Translations under genes and position numbers: made by a program | Assembly (NCBI GenBank): GCA_020052975.1 | Contig: JAGVOC010000118.1 | Coordinates: 1-29,818 of the forward strand | DNA from: Desulfobacterales bacterium | GTDB taxonomy: Bacteria; Desulfobacterota; Desulfobacteria; Desulfobacterales; RPRI01 | DNA length: 29,818 nt | Reading direction: 5' to 3' | The notes under the pieces: generated by a model | What the model was told of the DNA's origin: nothing | The model's input: only the letters and a program-made list of their open reading frames with translations | Databases searched by the model: none | Shown here: piece by piece, positions 1-7,454 of the stretch | How the letters are laid out: each line of letters starts with the position of its first letter | Numbering within the stretch: position 1 is the first letter of the stretch

Positions 1-813
1 GGATTTTTTATCTTCGGCTTTTACTCTTCGTTCAAGTTTCTTTATATCCTCTTCGGGTGGAAGCTCTTCCGGCCTGATGTCGCTTTTCGCAAGCACGTCT
101 CGTACGTCCAGGTTATTCTTTACATGTTCATTTGCAATGCGTGATTCACCGAACAAATTATTCTTTTTAACATTGAAATTAGTGATCTCGGTGGCCAGAT
201 CTTTGGCTTTAATAGTAATTGTCGGTAGAAAATCAGCAAGCGGACGATTTTCCGGTATGCCAATTTTCTTCTTCATTTGCAGTGTCGTCAATCCGCCAAA
301 AAGTGCCTTGTCCCCCATGCTGCGTATGCGACCGAATCCTTGACTATCCACGCCGCGTTCGAAAATAAGCTTTGAAAGTTCTGTTTCTGTTTCGACAAGC
401 TTTTGTCGAGCATGCAACCTTTCAACAAGATTGATACGCTGTTCCAGCATTTCCTGCTTACGAGTCTGAAGTGCGAAATAGCTCTGTGCGAAAGCGATCT
501 GCTCTTTGCGCGGGTCGCCGTTCTGCGCAATAAGGTAGCAGGCATATCGGGTAAGCATAATATCATCGATTTCTTTAGTTGCGCTTTTCGGCATAGAGAT
601 CGTTTTGCTGACGTCAGCAAAATGATCTGCAACAATCTGACCGCTATTTTTGCACGCAATTTTTGCCTTTTCAATAACCTGCTCGAAATTTCGCCATTGA
701 GTGTAATCCAATAATATTTGCATATCACGCGCAAGCCAATATTCCACCCCGTTTTCTTCATAAGCCGTATCCTCAAAATTTATTCTAAGCCTTGCAACCA
801 ATTGTTTTTCCAT
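1..813 (-). CDS. dinD: DNA damage-inducible protein D (partial, runs off left edge)
   Basis: Translating the minus strand from the ATG at 813 gives 271 codons with no stop before the window edge. The protein starts [20 protein letters not shown] and contains [49 protein letters not shown] and [10 protein letters not shown], which I recognise as DinD. E. coli DinD is about 274 aa, so only the last few residues should be missing. DinD is an SOS-induced protein with a Bro-N-like N-terminal region, reported to act on RecA filaments. A Shine-Dalgarno GAGGG lies 7 nt before the ATG. The gene follows the truncated SNF2 helicase gene on the same strand after 72 bp. I see no E. coli-type LexA box upstream, though LexA sites differ in this group. 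Because the frame has no stop in the window, an ORF caller that needs a stop will miss it. Confidence 0.9.
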   Translation of the reverse strand, partial: MEKQLVARLRINFEDTAYEENGVEYWLARDMQILLDYTQWRNFEQVIEKAKIACKNSGQIVADHFADVSKTISMPKSATKEIDDIMLTRYACYLIAQNGDPRKEQIAFAQSYFALQTRKQEMLEQRINLVERLHARQKLVETETELSKLIFERGVDSQGFGRIRSMGDKALFGGLTTLQMKKKIGIPENRPLADFLPTITIKAKDLATEITNFNVKKNNLFGESRIANEHVKNNLDVRDVLAKSDIRPEELPPEEDIKKLERRVKAEDKKS

Positions 814-885
814 GAAATAACCCTCTATTTAAAAAGCCGAGTAATTTATTGACCTCAACAAAATAGTTAAACGATTAATAACACA

Positions 886-2361
886 TTAAACTAATTGCCA
901 TCGTATCAGGAACAACTCGTTTTTTTCAATTCTTTGTTTGAGACGTGCTTCTATCTCCTCAATCAGTTTATCTTTCCGAACATCCACTTCATCCTGAGAC
1001 TGAAACAGGTTCATGCGCAGGGCGTTTCGTTTCTTTTCCATCTCTTTGATATGACGCTGGGCCTTTACCTTAAATCCTTTTTTTAACGCGGTAAGCAGAA
1101 CCTCCCCTTTTGAATTTCTGGTGATGGATTTTGCCAGATGCTTAAAAATGTTCAAGTCGTTTATTTCTTTGTTGATATTTTCGATATCTTCAGCGGAATA
1201 CCGCTTCTCCTGTTTTTCAAAAAGAGGCGATTCGGTTTCACCGTCTGTTTCCTCTTCATCAATCCACTCGTCTGTCCATTCATCGGTGACTTCATCATAA
1301 GCTTCAAAATCCTGCGAAATAACGGATTCTATCTCTTCCTTATTTTCCTGAAGGTTTTTAAGTGTCTCAAGCTTTGATGCCAACGCCTCAAGTGTTCCTG
1401 CAATCGCAAAAGTTGACGAGGCAAGGAGCCGTCGCAGAATCAGGGTCATCAGTTGACGCTGGCTTGCCGGTAGAGCATACAGATTATTCCGCTGTAAGTA
1501 GGATGATACCAGATCATAGAGCTTTTGTTCTTCAGGGGATGGAATAAATTCCTGCGTAATTGCCAGGCGATTTGTAAATTTTATGTATTCAAGCACCTGC
1601 CGGCGAAGCGTTCTTTTACAGACAGGTTTCAGACGGTTTTTTAAGTCTTCAAAACTGTCTTCACCGGTCAGGCGTGAAAACTGATGCTTATAACTTTGCA
1701 GATCACCGAATGTATAATCATCAATAATGCTGACAAGACCATACAACTCAAGGAGTGAGTTCTGTAAAGGGGTTGCCGTAAGAAGGATTTTCGGGGCGTG
1801 AGAGACGGCTCTTTTGACGGCATTTGAAATTTTGTTGGTCGGTTTATAGACATTGCGCAATCTATGGGCTTCGTCAATCACCACCAGATCCCAGTTGATC
1901 CGGGTTATGTAAGGCTCTTTTGCCCGTGCAAAATGATACGAGCAGATAACGATTTGTTCCTGTTCAAAGAGGTTGAGATTCCCTTTTTTGATTTCCTGAT
2001 TAAAAGATGGGGTTTCAAGAATAATGGATGATAGAAAAAACTTGTCCAGCAGTTCCTGATTCCATTGCTTTCGAAGATTTGAAGGCACTATTATGAGAAT
2101 CTTCTTTTTTCTTTCAGCCCATTTCTGCGAAATGACAATTCCCGCTTCTATGGTTTTTCCGAGCCCAACCTCATCAGCAAGGATAGCGCCTTTTGAAAGA
2201 GGCGATTTGAACGCGAATAAGGCAGCTTCAACCTGATGGGGATTTAAATCAACCTTGGCATCGAGCAGAGATGAAGCCAACTTTTGAAGGCTGTCGGACG
2301 AGCTCCTTTTAGTCAGCTCATAGGCAAAATATTTTGCATGATATCCGGTGATGCTCGTCAT
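886..2361 (-). CDS. SNF2-family DNA helicase with internal deletion of the C-terminal helicase domain
   Basis: The 491-aa product, counted from the ATG at 2361, begins MTSITGYHAKYFAYELTKR, the usual start of a bacterial SNF2/HepA-like helicase family of roughly 950-1000 aa. An in-frame extension to 2436 (25 more codons) is possible but does not resemble the family. Helicase domain 1 is intact: Walker A DEVGLGKT (63-70), DEAH box (162-165), motif III TATP (194-197). At about residue 430 (nt about 1068) the sequence goes from LLTALKKGFK straight to VKAQRHIKEMEKKRNALR and ends FLIRWQLV, the family's C-terminal tail. The second RecA-like domain (motifs IV-VI) and the following region, roughly 450 residues, are missing while the frame stays open. 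ATP binding may persist, but translocation is unlikely. Relatives occur in phage-defence and restriction loci; here only dinD accompanies it. Confidence 0.85.
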   Translation of the reverse strand: MTSITGYHAKYFAYELTKRSSSDSLQKLASSLLDAKVDLNPHQVEAALFAFKSPLSKGAILADEVGLGKTIEAGIVISQKWAERKKKILIIVPSNLRKQWNQELLDKFFLSSIILETPSFNQEIKKGNLNLFEQEQIVICSYHFARAKEPYITRINWDLVVIDEAHRLRNVYKPTNKISNAVKRAVSHAPKILLTATPLQNSLLELYGLVSIIDDYTFGDLQSYKHQFSRLTGEDSFEDLKNRLKPVCKRTLRRQVLEYIKFTNRLAITQEFIPSPEEQKLYDLVSSYLQRNNLYALPASQRQLMTLILRRLLASSTFAIAGTLEALASKLETLKNLQENKEEIESVISQDFEAYDEVTDEWTDEWIDEEETDGETESPLFEKQEKRYSAEDIENINKEINDLNIFKHLAKSITRNSKGEVLLTALKKGFKVKAQRHIKEMEKKRNALRMNLFQSQDEVDVRKDKLIEEIEARLKQRIEKNELFLIRWQLV

Positions 2362-2565
2362 TTTGCAGTATCCGTTCGGAGTAAAAGAAAGCCACAGAGA
2401 ATATATAGCTGATTCTTCTATCAAAACAAACGACATTCTGCAATATTTTGCTTAAAAAGGAGTATGTAAGAAGGAATTTCAGGGGAATTCTATTTCAAGG
2501 CTGTACCGCATCATACTAACCTGTACGGGCAATAGGTTCTCTTTTGTTGGTATATAAAACAAAAA

Positions 2566-4485
2566 TCAACTGAGGGGAGTGCCAGGTTTAACTTTTTTAT
2601 CAAGAGTCGCAACGGTGCAGCCGTTTTCATCGGTTGCAGCAAGCAGCATGCCGTTTGATGTAATACCCATGATCCTGGCCGGTTTCAGGTTTGCAACAAC
2701 AATCACTTGTTTTCCTTCGAGATCTTCCGGAGCATAGCTTGAAGCGATGCCGGCCACTATGGTTCTGGTTTCCCCGATATCAATTTTAAGTTTTAGAATT
2801 TTTTTTGCTCCGGGAATCGATTCCGCCTTTAATATCGTTGCAACTCTTAAATCAATGTTACTGAGCAGTTCCAACGTTATTTCCGGTTTTATACACGGCG
2901 TAATGGCTTCTGTTTTCTTTTCGGTCAATGATGATTCCATCTTTTTTTTATCGATTCTCGGGAAAAGTGTTATTGATTTCGGAAGGCTTGTTCCTGCCTT
3001 GATGCTGTTCCAAATTTTAATATTTGTTAAATCATAAAACGGTTTTTCATGATCCTGACCCAGATGATACTGCATTGTTTTTGCAGTATCAGGCATAACC
3101 GGATAGATAAGGCCTGATACAACCCTTAATCCTTCAAGAAGATCATATATGACGAATTCAAGCTCTTTTCTGCTGGTTTTCTTTTTTGCAAGAACCCATG
3201 GAGCAGTTACATCAACGTACTTATTCATGAGGCTGATAAATTCCCAAACCGAAATCAAAGCTTTGTGAAAGGAGAAATTATCCATCGCTTTTTCATATTC
3301 TTCAACAGCGGCTGACGCCTGGAGTTTAAGGCCGCCCCTGAGTTCGCCTTCGGTTTCAGGATCAATTTCAGGAACAACTCCTCCCAAATATTTATGAGCC
3401 ATTGTTATTACCCTTGAAAACAGATTTCCGAGATCATTTGCAAGGTCTGAATTAACACGCGTAACAAGAGCTTCTTCATTGAAACTGGAGTCAAGACCAA
3501 AGACCATTTCCCGCATCAGGAAAAACCTGAAAGCGTCTAGTCCATAAATGTTTTTGAGTGAAAGAGGCTCAACGACATTACCGAGACTCTTTGACATCTT
3601 ACTCTCATCTACATTCCAGTAACCGTGAACATTAAGATTTTTGTATACCGGTATTCCTGCGGCTTTGAGCATTATAGGCCAGTATATTCCATGGGGTTTT
3701 AATATGTCCTTTGCAATAACATGCTGTGCAGACGGCCAGAATTTCCTGTACAGCGCACCATCCGGATATCCGAGGGCCGAGACATAGTTAAGCAGAGCAT
3801 CAAACCATACATAAGTTACATATTTATCATCAAACGGAAGAGGAATTCCCCATTCGAGACGTGTTCTGGGGCGGGATATACATAAATCTTCAAGAGGCTC
3901 TTTTAAAAAAGATAACACCTCATTTTTATAACGTTCAGGCCTTATGAATTCGGGATTTTGCCTGATGTGGTCAATAAGCCAGTCCTGATAGCGGCTCATT
4001 CTGAAAAAGTAATTTGATTCACTAATGGTTTCGGGTTCGGTTTCGTGATCCGGGCATTTGCCATTTACCAGTTCCCGTTCAGTATAAAAACGTTCGCAGC
4101 CAAAACAGTAAAGCCCTTCATATTCGGAAAAATAAATATCCCCGGAATCATGTATTTTCCGCAGGATTTGCCGGACTACAGCTATGTGCGAAGGGTCGGT
4201 CGTCCGGATGAAGGAACTATACTCAATATTTAATTCCGGCCACAGGTCTTTAAATAGGCTGCTTATTTTATCAACATAAATCCGAGGGCTCAGACCTTCA
4301 TTTTTTGCTGCGCGTTCGACTTTGTCGCCGTGTTCATCCGTGCCGGTAAGAAAAAAGAAATCTTTGTTCTGCATCCTGTTGTAACGGCAAATTACATCGG
4401 CAACAATAGTGGTGTATGCATGCCCAAGATGAGGTTTTGCATTCACATAATAAATCGGAGTTGTAATATAAAAGGTGCTGCTCAT
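2566..4485 (-). CDS. metG: Methionyl-tRNA synthetase with C-terminal tRNA-binding domain
   Basis: Class I aminoacyl-tRNA synthetase that charges tRNA-Met in the cytoplasm. The 639-aa protein has the signature HLGH (19-22) and KMSKS (296-300). A single zinc-knuckle candidate lies in the connective-peptide insertion: C127-x2-C130, then C144-x2-H147. The anticodon-binding helical region follows. From about residue 538 there is an EMAP-II/Trbp111-like domain (starting LLSNIDLRVATILKAESIPG), which in MetRS mediates dimerisation and tRNA binding. Length and layout are normal for the long bacterial form. The start codon overlaps the stop of the upstream PSP1 gene by 4 bp, so the two are probably translationally coupled. 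A weak stem (TTTTGTT/AACAAAA) lies just past the stop, without a convincing T-tract. Confidence 0.96.
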   Translation of the reverse strand: MSSTFYITTPIYYVNAKPHLGHAYTTIVADVICRYNRMQNKDFFFLTGTDEHGDKVERAAKNEGLSPRIYVDKISSLFKDLWPELNIEYSSFIRTTDPSHIAVVRQILRKIHDSGDIYFSEYEGLYCFGCERFYTERELVNGKCPDHETEPETISESNYFFRMSRYQDWLIDHIRQNPEFIRPERYKNEVLSFLKEPLEDLCISRPRTRLEWGIPLPFDDKYVTYVWFDALLNYVSALGYPDGALYRKFWPSAQHVIAKDILKPHGIYWPIMLKAAGIPVYKNLNVHGYWNVDESKMSKSLGNVVEPLSLKNIYGLDAFRFFLMREMVFGLDSSFNEEALVTRVNSDLANDLGNLFSRVITMAHKYLGGVVPEIDPETEGELRGGLKLQASAAVEEYEKAMDNFSFHKALISVWEFISLMNKYVDVTAPWVLAKKKTSRKELEFVIYDLLEGLRVVSGLIYPVMPDTAKTMQYHLGQDHEKPFYDLTNIKIWNSIKAGTSLPKSITLFPRIDKKKMESSLTEKKTEAITPCIKPEITLELLSNIDLRVATILKAESIPGAKKILKLKIDIGETRTIVAGIASSYAPEDLEGKQVIVVANLKPARIMGITSNGMLLAATDENGCTVATLDKKVKPGTPLS

Positions 4486-5294
4486 TCCGCTCCCTGATAT
4501 TTTTTCATATCTGAATCAATGTCAAGCTCTTCGTGTGTCTCATTATTCGTTGTATTATTGTTAAATATTACCTTTTCATAATATTCCTCTTCAGGAATTC
4601 TTTCAATATCTGCAATTTCAGGAGAATCCTCCCTTACGGATTTATCCCTGCATGGAATTTCCTGGTATACTCCGTGTTCATATGTAAGACAGCACATGAG
4701 TCTCCCGCATTGTCCGGAGATTTTGGTCGGGTTTAAAGAAAGGCTTTGATCTTTTGCCATTCTGATAGAAACAGGCCAAAACTTATCCATGAATAAAGAG
4801 CAGCAGATCTCCCGACCGCACCTTCCGAGTCCTCCGCACATCTTGGCCTGGTTTCGTATTCCAACCTGTCTCATTTCAATCCTGACAGAGAGCTCCTTTA
4901 CAAGCATTTTAACAAGTTGTCTGAAATCGACACGCCCTTCAGCAGTAAAATAGAATGTGAGTTTGCTTGCATCAAAGGAGCTTTCCACTGAAAAAAGATT
5001 CATTTTAAGGTCAAGCTCTTTTAAACATTTAAGGCAGAAGGCTTGCGCATTTTTCTCTATTTTGGCATTTTTTTCTTTTTGCTGGTAATCCTTTTCGTTT
5101 GCAAGGCGAATCACTCTTTTAAGTGGTTTGTCGGGAAGCTTATCGCAGGGGACAGGTGTAACCGCTACAGTACCAAAGCCCAATCCCTGCTCGGTCTCAA
5201 CGATTACATGGTTTCCAATAGTTAGCACAAACGCGCCGATGTCGAAATCATAAACTTTCCCGGCTGGTTTGAATCTGATGCCTACAATTTTCAT
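4482..5294 (-). CDS. PSP1 C-terminal domain protein (RicT/YaaT-like)
   Basis: A 270-aa cytoplasmic protein matching the PSP1/RicT (YaaT) family. Visible family features are GFGTVAV near the N terminus, a CLKCLKELDLKMN segment, the core FYFTAEGRVDFRQLVK, and the Cys-rich stretch KMCGGLGRCGREICCSLF followed by KISGQCGRLMCCLTYE. In Bacillus, RicT works in a complex with RicA and RicF that carries Fe-S clusters and affects RNase Y-dependent RNA maturation; whether that applies here is unknown. The C-terminal about 50 residues are acidic and look disordered. The stop overlaps the metG start by 4 bp. A foldback repeat fills most of the gap from holB. No clear Shine-Dalgarno precedes the ATG at 5294. 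The family assignment is firm; the molecular role is not. Confidence 0.88.
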   Translation of the reverse strand: MKIVGIRFKPAGKVYDFDIGAFVLTIGNHVIVETEQGLGFGTVAVTPVPCDKLPDKPLKRVIRLANEKDYQQKEKNAKIEKNAQAFCLKCLKELDLKMNLFSVESSFDASKLTFYFTAEGRVDFRQLVKMLVKELSVRIEMRQVGIRNQAKMCGGLGRCGREICCSLFMDKFWPVSIRMAKDQSLSLNPTKISGQCGRLMCCLTYEHGVYQEIPCRDKSVREDSPEIADIERIPEEEYYEKVIFNNNTTNNETHEELDIDSDMKKYQGAE

Positions 5295-5352
5295 ATATGA
5301 AGCCCGGAAGAGCGGACTATTTTCTCCTTACTAAGTAATGATGGCCTTTTTA

Positions 5353-5528
5353 CGAGTCCATCAGATTTGACGGCTTCGTAAAAAGTCATTCTGCTGTGTT
5401 GCACTTCATCTTTCGTCATTACAGCGTACCAGTAAGTACGCTTCATTCCTCAAGATTTGTGCGCCTTGCATAATGAACTTTTTTCTTTGCCGTCTGAATT
5501 TCGACTTCTTGCGAGTCCATCAGATTTG
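5353..5528. repeat. 17-bp direct repeats flanking foldback element copy 1
   Basis: CGAGTCCATCAGATTTG occurs at 5353-5369 and again at 5512-5528. The second copy includes the last codons and TGA stop of holB. The pair brackets foldback copy 1, with short spacers. It could be a target duplication, the product of a recombination event, or part of a longer composite repeat. Confidence 0.65.
5369..5494. repeat. Foldback (MITE-like) element, copy 1
   Basis: About 126 bp bounded by GACGGC at the left and its complement GCCGTC at the right. The arms form a long imperfect inverted repeat (GTAAAAAGTCATT on the left matches AAAAAAGTTCATT read inward from the right). The centre is a perfect hairpin, GCGTAC-6 nt-GTACGC. 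Copy 2 at 11848 shares almost the whole sequence with a different 6-nt loop. It lies between holB and the PSP1 gene and contains no ORF. Confidence 0.8.
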
Positions 5529-6551
5529 CACAAGCTTTAAAACAAGTGTTTCGGCAGTCAATCTCAAATTTCCATTTGCCCGTATGGCTTGCCGGGCTAT
5601 TTGGATTTCTTCGGATTTTGATATAAGGCTTTGTTCGGAGTGCTTTTTATAAGAGGTTTGCATTTTGTCTGAAAGATCAATAAAAATAATTTTATCAGGA
5701 TAGTGCCTGAAAACAGCCATATCCCTGTACCAGATATTGATTGTCTCTAAAGAGTCGAGAAAATCATCCTTGTCTTTTGAAAGCCTTTCAGCAAATGCAA
5801 GACATCTTCCTGTATCTTTCAGAGATAAAGATTCTAATTCGCTTATAAGCCAATCCCTTTTTCTCAGCAGTTTGCTGCTGCTGATATTGAATGCCCCGGA
5901 TAAGCTCCCATTAGACATACCCGCAAAAATGTCTGCGGCAACGGGGTCAATCCCTTTGCTTTCAAAAAGCATCTGAGCAATTTTTTTCCGGGAAACAGGG
6001 TTAAACTTTATGTTCTGGCAGCGTGAAGAAACAGTTGAAATAAGATCTGTTTTTTCGGTGGCGGTAAGAATCAGAATTGTTCTGTCAGGAGGCTCTTCCA
6101 GTATTTTCAAAAGAGCGTTGCCTGCCGCCATATTCATGGCCTGTGCATCCGATATTATAACTACCCTTATCTTTGCCTCATAGGGTTTCAGGGACAGTAT
6201 CCCGCACAGGTCACGAATCTGGGATATCCTGATATTATAACCGGAAGGCTTAATCTGGATAATATCAGGGTGGCTGTTTGACAGAATTTTTCTGCAAGAA
6301 CTGCAAATACCGCAAGGCTCTGATATCTTATGATTATCTGGTAACCCCGTTTTCCCTGAATTTACAGGCGGTTGTTCCGGGCCGTCCCCCAGACAATTGC
6401 ATGCCATGGCAAATATTCTTGCCGCAGTCTGTTTTCCAACACCTTCAATACCTGTGAAAAGGAGCGCATGCGGAATGGTTCCTTTCCTCAGAAAGGCAGT
6501 TAATATCCGGGTTGGTCTTCTTTGATCAGTTATAGATTCGAAACCAGGCAC
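5520..6551 (-). CDS. holB: DNA polymerase III delta' subunit
   Basis: Clamp-loader AAA+ subunit. The 343-aa product has ITDQRRPTRILTAFL near its start, HALLFTGIEGVGKQTAA (P-loop G34-K40 with Gln in place of the usual Ser/Thr, consistent with a delta' that does not hydrolyse ATP), a zinc-binding Cys group (C51/C53, C80, C83, C86), LLKILEEPPDRT and the SRC motif (VSSRCQNIKF). The start is GTG at 6551, only 3 bp after the stop of the HU/IHF gene. The last codons lie in a 17-bp sequence repeated downstream. DnaX is the other possible family, but the short length and altered P-loop favour HolB. Confidence 0.92.
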   Translation of the reverse strand: MPGFESITDQRRPTRILTAFLRKGTIPHALLFTGIEGVGKQTAARIFAMACNCLGDGPEQPPVNSGKTGLPDNHKISEPCGICSSCRKILSNSHPDIIQIKPSGYNIRISQIRDLCGILSLKPYEAKIRVVIISDAQAMNMAAGNALLKILEEPPDRTILILTATEKTDLISTVSSRCQNIKFNPVSRKKIAQMLFESKGIDPVAADIFAGMSNGSLSGAFNISSSKLLRKRDWLISELESLSLKDTGRCLAFAERLSKDKDDFLDSLETINIWYRDMAVFRHYPDKIIFIDLSDKMQTSYKKHSEQSLISKSEEIQIARQAIRANGNLRLTAETLVLKLVQI

Positions 6552-6554
6552 AAA

Positions 6555-6830
6555 TTAACGATCTACCCGTTCTTTCAGCTCTTTCCCTGATTTGAAAAAG
6601 GGGAGCTTTTTAGGCCTGATGGTAACCTTTTCGCCGGTCTTGGGATTTCTGCCAGTATAACTCTTGTAATTTTTTACAAAAAAACTACACAGACCGCGAA
6701 TTTCAATTCTGTCTTCCAGTGCCATGGAGTCTGCCATGGAGTCAAAAAATATCTGAACAACCTTTGCTGCTTCTGCTTTTGATATGTCCGCTTCATTTTT
6801 GAGGGCCGAAATTAACTCCAGTTTATTCAT
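6555..6830 (-). CDS. HU/IHF-family DNA-binding protein
   Basis: A 91-aa nucleoid protein of the HU/IHF fold. It shows MNKLELISALKNEADISKAEA at the N terminus, the RIEIRGLCSF strand, GRNPKTGEKVTIRPKKLPFF (the DNA-intercalating arm with the conserved RNPxTG) and the SGKELKERV C-terminal helix. It bends DNA as a homo- or heterodimer. An ideal Shine-Dalgarno AAGGAGG precedes the ATG by 5 nt and a sigma70-like promoter is visible upstream. holB follows after 3 bp, so both are probably co-transcribed. I cannot decide between HU, IHF-alpha and IHF-beta from sequence alone, so no symbol is given. Confidence 0.93.
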   Translation of the reverse strand: MNKLELISALKNEADISKAEAAKVVQIFFDSMADSMALEDRIEIRGLCSFFVKNYKSYTGRNPKTGEKVTIRPKKLPFFKSGKELKERVDR

Positions 6831-6871
6831 ATTTCCTCCTTGAAAAAAATTACCTTAATCTTTCCATCTAT

Positions 6872-6900
6872 CTTTTAAATAAAAGTTTATAGTAAGTCAA
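6872..6900 (-). promoter_or_regulatory. Candidate sigma70 promoter for the HU/IHF-holB genes
   Basis: On the minus strand, TTGACT (6900-6895) and TAAAAG (6877-6872) are separated by exactly 17 nt, about 40 nt upstream of the HU/IHF start. The -35 box matches five of six consensus bases and the -10 box four of six. Confidence 0.5.
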
Positions 6901-6913
6901 GCAGTTATGATAA

Positions 6914-7429
6914 TTATCGTGTCAGAATCTCAACATCTTGCTCATCCACTTCAACTGAAGCGAACTGGGAAAGGGCTTCAATGCTGACTATTACGCGTCC
7001 GATTCCCCTGTATCTAACGAATGTTCCGATGACGCCCTCAAGCGGGCCGGATATTACAACAACCCTGTCTCCTTTCTTAAAATCGGTTCCGGTTAATACT
7101 TTGTTATCTCCTGATACCATGATTCTGAGCGATTCTATCGTTTCGGATGAGACAGGAACCGGTCCGTTCCTGGTTCCAATAAGACGAACAGCGCCCGCGG
7201 TTTTAACAATTTCTATCTGGTTTGATGGTGTGCGATCTGATCTCACAAAAATGTATCCGGGGAAAAGGGGCACCCTTATCATGGCTTTTCTGTCGAGACG
7301 CCTGCTTCTCACCAGAACTTTCGGCAAAAAAACTTCTATCGATTTTTTTATTAATCCCTCGTACACCACATTCTCAAACCTGCTTTTGGTGTGAAGGACG
7401 TACCATGAAGGAATGAATAACTCTGTCAT
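6914..7429 (-). CDS. NusG-family transcription factor (RfaH/UpxY-like paralogue)
   Basis: A 171-aa protein with an N-terminal NGN domain (SWYVLHTKSRFENVVYEGL, then FLPKVL and RVPLFPGYIFVR) and a C-terminal KOW domain from about residue 118 (FKKGDRVVVISGPLEGVIGTF). NusG-family proteins bind the RNA polymerase clamp and modulate pausing or termination. The gene is not in the usual secE-nusG-rplK setting, so it is probably a specialised paralogue such as those that allow long cell-surface operons to be read through. It starts 25 bp after the lptD stop on the same strand, which fits a cell-envelope link, but its target operon cannot be told from here. Confidence 0.88.
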   Translation of the reverse strand: MTELFIPSWYVLHTKSRFENVVYEGLIKKSIEVFLPKVLVRSRRLDRKAMIRVPLFPGYIFVRSDRTPSNQIEIVKTAGAVRLIGTRNGPVPVSSETIESLRIMVSGDNKVLTGTDFKKGDRVVVISGPLEGVIGTFVRYRGIGRVIVSIEALSQFASVEVDEQDVEILTR

Positions 7430-7454
7430 TCTGTGTTCCCTGATCCTTTATCCT

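Noticed and set aside
288..776. 162-codon minus-strand frame within the dinD region
   Set aside because: It is an out-of-frame shadow. The dinD frame on the same strand (813 to the left edge) gives a recognisable full-length family match, while this frame gives Arg/Leu/Lys-rich nonsense.
814..885. LexA (SOS) operator upstream of dinD
   Set aside because: No CTGT-N8-ACAG match is visible; a lineage-specific LexA motif cannot be excluded but cannot be claimed.
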